The notes below the pieces were generated by a model. The model was not told where the DNA came from. It did no database searches and saw only the letters and a program-made list of their open reading frames with translations. DNA of 64,000 bases from Rhodospirillales bacterium (GTDB lineage Bacteria; Pseudomonadota; Alphaproteobacteria; Micavibrionales; Micavibrionaceae). Positions within the stretch are counted from its first letter, which is position 1. Each line of letters starts with the position of its first letter. Below, piece after piece: positions 59,798 through 64,000 of this stretch. The position numbers were made by a program, and so were the translations under genes. Location of the stretch: the NCBI GenBank assembly GCA_023898785.1, contig CP060239.1, positions 1,116,001-1,180,000 on the forward strand. Direction: 5' to 3'.

Positions 59798-61006
59798 ATG
59801 AACATTTCATTCTCTCTCTCTCGTCGTCGTATATACCGCCCAGGATTCAGGCACTTTGTCTGGCTTGGTCTGGTTGCATTGACATTCAGCGGTATTTTAT
59901 CGCCATTCGCGCAAGCGCAAAATTGGCATAATTATAGCGCCGAAGGCTCGCTTTTTGACGTGCGTATACTCGATAACGTAGAAGAAACCGCACTAAACTT
60001 TAGAATCAATTCAAAAACGGTGGCGCAATCCGGTCAGGCTGTCGCAGTTTCGGACCAAAGACCTTACAAGGATTCTGTTACCCATTACATTGTGCGTTTT
60101 GATCAAAGTCTGGGAGTTCCGGTTCATGACAGTTATATTCGAAGGTTCATTATAGAAGATCTGGATGTTTTTGCGAGTTATTATAGCAATATGAACGGGA
60201 AGGTTCATAGTCGTGAGAATTTTCTGTATCAATACGGCGTTCCTGGTGGAGAAATCAAAATTTCATACGATGATCCAAATATGGGACGACAGCATATTCG
60301 TATGCGCACGTTTTTCTTGGGCATAAGTAAAATTCAACAAATTGTGATGGGGGATGAGGGCAAAATGAACTCATTTGCAGCCCGCAAGTTTTTTGACTCC
60401 TTGTACGCCAAAGATGGCTACAAAGTAAATGGCGGGAGTATACAAAAGGAATGGCCCGCGCATACCTCCCCTTCCGGTATGTTTACAGCCTTTCTTCCCG
60501 ATAAGGTTTCTCCTTATGTCCCGGCAAATGTTGATATTATCCAGACAGATAAATTTGAGCGTATGAGTTTCAGATTTTATGACCCTATCTGGCGTGAAAT
60601 GATATTTTATAATATCTACGGTCACAAACTCCCGAAAAAGAAACTGAATTTTCTTGATGTTGAGGCTTTCCTTGAAAAAGAATATGTTTCACGACATTTG
60701 TCTGAGTATGCTGCTAATCTCAGAATGGACAGATTTATGAATAACAATCTGCCTGTCATTGAGACTTCTTATCCTATTGAACCTCCAAAAAATTATCCTT
60801 ATGTGGATAAAGTCAGGCTGAGAACTCAGTTTCTTGGCGATTCTATCATTGTGCATGAAATCATAGCGGCGAGTCATTTTGTTACGTCAAAATTCATGGA
60901 TTATGTCATGCAAAGTGTTGTTTTTCATCCAGGGCAGCAATTGCAAGAATCTCTGGATCAAAATGAAAGCGAGCAGCAAGAAGAAGACCAACCCGTTTCT
61001 GAATAA
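59798..61006 (+). CDS. Secreted protein of unknown function with duplicated domain
   Basis: A 402-aa product with a signal peptide (VWLGLVALTFSGILSPFAQA, cleavage before QNWHNYS at about 40). Two halves look related: NWHNYSAEGSLFDVRIL ... RMRTFFLGISKIQQIVMGDE and EWPAHTSPSGMFTAFLPDK ... VRLRTQFLGDSIIVHEIIAA. Each ends in FxxSKFMDYVMQSV-like or FAARKFFDSL-like helices. So it is probably two copies of one alpha/beta domain. I do not know the family. The tail is acidic (DQNESEQQEEDQPVSE). It lies after rpsU with its ATG 20 bases from that terminator. Confidence 0.8.
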   Translation: MNISFSLSRRRIYRPGFRHFVWLGLVALTFSGILSPFAQAQNWHNYSAEGSLFDVRILDNVEETALNFRINSKTVAQSGQAVAVSDQRPYKDSVTHYIVRFDQSLGVPVHDSYIRRFIIEDLDVFASYYSNMNGKVHSRENFLYQYGVPGGEIKISYDDPNMGRQHIRMRTFFLGISKIQQIVMGDEGKMNSFAARKFFDSLYAKDGYKVNGGSIQKEWPAHTSPSGMFTAFLPDKVSPYVPANVDIIQTDKFERMSFRFYDPIWREMIFYNIYGHKLPKKKLNFLDVEAFLEKEYVSRHLSEYAANLRMDRFMNNNLPVIETSYPIEPPKNYPYVDKVRLRTQFLGDSIIVHEIIAASHFVTSKFMDYVMQSVVFHPGQQLQESLDQNESEQQEEDQPVSE

Positions 61007-61060
61007 TCCGGGCAATCCTGCTTTCCAATGAACAATATCGCCGCAAGCCGTGAGGTATCG

Positions 61061-61145
61061 CGTCATTGCGAACCGCCAAAGGCGGTGAAGCAATCCAGAA
61101 TTTATCCTTGTGGCACTGGATCGTTTCGCTGCGCTCGCGATGACG
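61061..61145. repeat. REP-like palindrome, CGTCATTGCGAG family, copy 5
   Basis: Arms CGTCATTGCGAACCGCC and CGCTCGCGATGACG with inner GCAATCCAG and CTGGATCG; it is a more diverged copy. Similar words CCGCAAGCCGTGAGGTA and CCGCAAGCGGCGAGGAA stand on either side (from 61031 and from 61152), possibly a remnant target duplication. It lies between convergent genes. Confidence 0.8.
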
Positions 61146-61184
61146 ATTACACCGCAAGCGGCGAGGAATTAAACCTGAAAAAGA

Positions 61185-62963
61185 TTAAACGGGCAACGTT
61201 GCAGTATGCAGCCAATCAGACACTTCGTTTGATAAGCCTTCATGTAAATGCTCGTACAGTTTTGCATGGTAATCATTGAGCCAATCACGCTCCTGCACAT
61301 TTAACATTTTTACATCAATCAAGCGGCGATCTATTGGCACGAAACTCACTGTTTCAAACCTGAGCATTTGTCCGCCGGTGTCGGCACACTGCCCTGCCTC
61401 TTTCACCAGCACCAGGTTTTCAATGCGGATACCATAGGCGCCGTCCTTATAATATCCCGGCTCATTTGAAATGAGCATGCCGGATTTAAAGCTTTCCGTT
61501 CCTTTTGGTGAGATACTTGCGGCTTCTTCATGCACGGCGAGATAGCACCCAACTCCGTGGCCTGTACCGTGTGCGTAATCCAAACCCTCGTTCCAAAGAG
61601 GCTGGCGCGCAAGCGTATCGATCTGCGCACCGGTTGTGCCAGCGGGAAACTTCGCCATAGCCAGTGCGATGTGCCCCTTGAGAACCAGTGTAAAATTACG
61701 CCGCATTTCATCACTCGGCTGACCAATTACGATAGTGCGCGTAATATCGGTCGTTCCTGCGGCATCATTTTCACAATACTGCCCACCGCTATCAACAAGC
61801 AGCAGGCTGCCCTCCTCCAGCGTTTTATTTGTCTGATCATCGGCGCGATAATGTACAATCGCGCCATTGGAACCAAAGCCGGAAATGGTTGCAAAGCTTG
61901 GCCCTTTGTATGCTGAGTTTTCAGCGCGAAACTTTTGCAACTGATCGGCAACATCCGTTTCGGTGATTTCCTTGCGCTGCACAGTTTTATCAAGCCAATG
62001 GAGAAATTTCGTCAGCGCTAATGCATCAATGATATGCGCTTTTTTTATTGCTTCAACTTCTGCATCCGTTTTCAGAGCTTTCAAATCAATGCATGGATCT
62101 TTCTTGTCTATGATTTCCTGCCCTTGCGCCAATAATTGTGTATGGAAATATTCCGGGCTGTGGGCGCAATCAAACATGATAGGGCTGGCCTTTATGCTCT
62201 GTAAGTCCTCAAGAGTGGCGAGTTTGAAAGCGCCGTCGCCATAAGCGCGTACATCCGCACCGACTTTGGCCTGATCAACAATCCACCAAACCGGCTCTGC
62301 CTCATCCGCAAAAACGACCGCATAGGATAAAACGGAGGGAATGTACTCAATATCGCTGCCGCGAACATTGAGCAGCCAGGCGATAGAGTCTGGCAAAGTG
62401 ATCATGGCCGCCTGAGCGCCTGCTGCTTTTATGTTTTCAGCCACACGTGCCTTTTTTTCCTTTAACGATGCACCGGCCAGACTTTGCGGAAAAATTTCGA
62501 CACGGCCCCGCGGTTTTTCCGGCTGGTCCAGCCAAATTTCATCAATCAGGTTGTGCTTAACCGGAATCAGTTCAATCTCCGGGCATTCTTCTTTAAGTTT
62601 TTGCACCTGATTTGGGGTATGAAGCCAAGGATCATAGCCTATTTTAGAGCCCTTTTCAGCATGTGTAAGCAACCAGCCATGCAGACCGGTTTTAATGCTG
62701 TCGCCGGCGGCAAAAATATCGTTGTCGATCTGCCCAGTAATCTGGATGCGGTAGCGCCCATCAGTCAGAACGCAGGCTTTATTTTGTAACACAATAGCAA
62801 CACCGGCTGACCCGGTAAAACCTGTGAGCCATTTCAGGCGCTCGGCGTAAGGGGCAACGAATTCGCCCTGATATTCATCGGCCTTGGGAACGATAAAACC
62901 GTCAAGCCCTTGCTCTGCCATGAAAGCACGTAGGGCGCTTATTTTTTCTTTTGTATTTTTCAT
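61185..62963 (-). CDS. pepP: Xaa-Pro aminopeptidase P (M24B)
   Basis: A 592-aa metallopeptidase that removes an N-terminal residue before proline. It has two N-terminal creatinase-like domains (LDGFIVPKADEYQGEFVAPY at the start) and a C-terminal pita-bread domain with the metal ligands: LLVDSGGQYCENDAAGTTDI, GTGHGVGCYLAVHEEAA and ISNEPGYYKDGAYGIRIENL. The long three-domain form (about 590-600 aa) matches eukaryotic-type aminopeptidase P1, common in alphaproteobacteria. It is divergent from the J-domain gene. Confidence 0.94.
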   Translation of the reverse strand: MKNTKEKISALRAFMAEQGLDGFIVPKADEYQGEFVAPYAERLKWLTGFTGSAGVAIVLQNKACVLTDGRYRIQITGQIDNDIFAAGDSIKTGLHGWLLTHAEKGSKIGYDPWLHTPNQVQKLKEECPEIELIPVKHNLIDEIWLDQPEKPRGRVEIFPQSLAGASLKEKKARVAENIKAAGAQAAMITLPDSIAWLLNVRGSDIEYIPSVLSYAVVFADEAEPVWWIVDQAKVGADVRAYGDGAFKLATLEDLQSIKASPIMFDCAHSPEYFHTQLLAQGQEIIDKKDPCIDLKALKTDAEVEAIKKAHIIDALALTKFLHWLDKTVQRKEITETDVADQLQKFRAENSAYKGPSFATISGFGSNGAIVHYRADDQTNKTLEEGSLLLVDSGGQYCENDAAGTTDITRTIVIGQPSDEMRRNFTLVLKGHIALAMAKFPAGTTGAQIDTLARQPLWNEGLDYAHGTGHGVGCYLAVHEEAASISPKGTESFKSGMLISNEPGYYKDGAYGIRIENLVLVKEAGQCADTGGQMLRFETVSFVPIDRRLIDVKMLNVQERDWLNDYHAKLYEHLHEGLSNEVSDWLHTATLPV

Positions 62964-63013
62964 GCTTCTTATACTGGCGCAGGCGTATATGTTTTGCTAG
63001 TGTTTTTGAAGCT

Positions 63014-63460
63014 ATGCCATATTTACTTCTTTTACTTGGACTTATAATCGGCCTGTATGCGCTGTACCGGTTTTTTATCAATGCCGATGTGGCGCAGGTT
63101 AAGGCCGCCTTTATCCTCGCCATTATGGTGGTGCTTTGTGCAGCGCTGTTTACGCTGGCTGTGACCGGGCGATTGCCCGCGGCGCTGGGCATTTTGGTCG
63201 CGGTGGCGCCGCTGGCGGCCGGCCTGTGGAAAGCCCGCCGGGATGAACATGCTGAAACGCTTGAACCGGGTCTGCATGATGAGGTACGCACACGCGCGGA
63301 AGCTCTGGAGGTGTTAGGCTTGTACGAAGGCGCAAGTGACAAGGACATCAAGGACGCTTATAAAAGGCTCATACAAAAAGTCCACCCTGATCATGAAGGA
63401 TCGCAGTGGATGGCAGCCAAGCTCAACCAGGCGCGAGAAATCTTATTGAAAAATAAGTGA
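63014..63460 (+). CDS. Membrane-anchored J-domain protein
   Basis: A 148-aa protein with two or three membrane segments (PYLLLLLGLIIGLYALYRFF and AFILAIMVVLCAALFTLAV, then ALGILVAVAPLAAGLW) followed by a short J-domain: AEALEVLGLYEGASDKDIKD and YKRLIQKVHPDHEG with the HPD tripeptide. It resembles the bacterial Tim14-like DnaJ group that recruits DnaK to the membrane. ATG 63014 is used because upstream codons overlap the pepP start. Substrate unknown. galU follows 41 bases later. Confidence 0.85.
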   Translation: MPYLLLLLGLIIGLYALYRFFINADVAQVKAAFILAIMVVLCAALFTLAVTGRLPAALGILVAVAPLAAGLWKARRDEHAETLEPGLHDEVRTRAEALEVLGLYEGASDKDIKDAYKRLIQKVHPDHEGSQWMAAKLNQAREILLKNK

Positions 63461-63501
63461 TATGCTTGCAAAGCCATGCGCATAATGCGAGATAAGAAGC
63501 C

Positions 63502-64000
63502 ATGAGTGATTTATATAAACGCCCCGTTCGCAAAGCTGTCTTTCCCGTTGCCGGTTTGGGTACACGATTTTTACCTGCAACAAAGGTGATGCCCAAGGAA
63601 ATGTTGCCGATTAATGATCGTCCGTTAATCCAGCACGTGTATGAAGAGGCGCGCGCGGCTGGCATTGAAGAATTTGTGTTTGTAACAGGCCGTCATAAGG
63701 AATTGCTGGAAGAACATTTTGATTTTCAGCCTGAACTGGAAGAGACACTGGAGGCGCGCGGGAAGACCGATATGCTTGAAAAAGTGTGTGCTTCGGAGAT
63801 CCCGGCCGGGCAATTATTCCTGACACGTCAACCACGCCCGCTGGGGCTGGGGCACGCCGTGTGGTGCGCGGCCAAACTGATCGGTGATGAGCCGTTTGCA
63901 GTTTTACTGCCGGATGATATCGTCAACCATCCGCAAGGGTGCCTGGCGCAGATGATCGAGACCTATAACGAATTTGGCGGCAATGTGGTGGCCGTGAAGG
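63502..64000 (+). CDS. galU: UTP-glucose-1-phosphate uridylyltransferase, 5' part
   Basis: GalU makes UDP-glucose. The first 166 codons are visible and run off the window. The start reads KAVFPVAGLGTRFLPATKVM, then PKEMLPINDRPLIQHVYEEA, TGRHKELLEEHFDFQPELE, QPRPLGLGHAVWCA and FAVLLPDDIVNH, all standard GalU motifs. The ATG at 63502 has a GATAAGAAG ribosome region. Confidence 0.95.
   Translation, partial: MSDLYKRPVRKAVFPVAGLGTRFLPATKVMPKEMLPINDRPLIQHVYEEARAAGIEEFVFVTGRHKELLEEHFDFQPELEETLEARGKTDMLEKVCASEIPAGQLFLTRQPRPLGLGHAVWCAAKLIGDEPFAVLLPDDIVNHPQGCLAQMIETYNEFGGNVVAVK

Overview
The window is a bacterial chromosome segment from an alphaproteobacterium with a polar-type flagellum. The evidence is the set of lineage markers: fliX and flbD, flbT and flaF, a CtrA cell-cycle regulator, a TipF-like EAL protein, a DksA with one cysteine in its zinc-finger region, and a yejABEF peptide importer. 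Gene content and moderate GC (judged by eye, not counted) would suit a Micavibrio-like or Rhodospirillales-related organism, but this placement is inference and the sequence alone does not prove genus or order.

Positions 1-40200 are mostly a flagellar supercluster, in this order: flgG (last codons only), flgA, flgH; on the minus strand fliX, dksA and a coupled small gene; flgI, flgJ (rod-binding part only), two tandem FlgN-like chaperones, fliK, flgD, a possible 44-aa gene, flgE; a candidate structured RNA ending in a terminator; two flagellin genes, the first carrying an inserted LamG-like domain; flbT, flaF, a FlaG-like gene; fliF, fliG, fliH, fliN, motA, a hydrolase and flbD; an nfeD/qmcA pair; flhA; flhF, flhG and a second FliK-like protein; fliI, a previously unlisted 52-aa membrane protein and fliJ joined by identical 8-base overlaps; ctrA; then pgsA, pyrD and the TipF-like gene. 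Together these supply rod, hook, filament, MS-ring, C-ring, export ATPase, export gate (FlhA), polar placement (FlhF/FlhG) and the regulatory layer (CtrA, FlbD/FliX, FlbT/FlaF). fliM, fliP/Q/R, flhB, motB, flgB/C and flgK/L are not in the window.

Positions 40251-45733 hold yejA, kdsB, a histidine-phosphatase-family gene, yejB and yejE. The yejF ATPase lies 12 kb away (57758-59368), with an arginine cluster between: an M20 amidohydrolase, a P-loop protein of unknown role, argC, argB, argD, argF, argG and argH, interspersed with small or unknown genes, a GIY-YIG gene and repeats. ArgH appears to have lost its last 30 or so residues where a repeat begins.

Positions 59510-64000 carry rpsU, a secreted protein of unknown function with a duplicated domain, pepP, a membrane-anchored J-domain protein and the start of galU.

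At least five families of short palindromic or dispersed repeats occupy intergenic gaps. Several sit at convergent gene ends, provide sequence next to start codons, or mark duplications and truncations. The strongest candidates for new biology are the LamG-bearing flagellin, the structured RNA between flgE and the flagellin, and the small membrane protein between fliI and fliJ.
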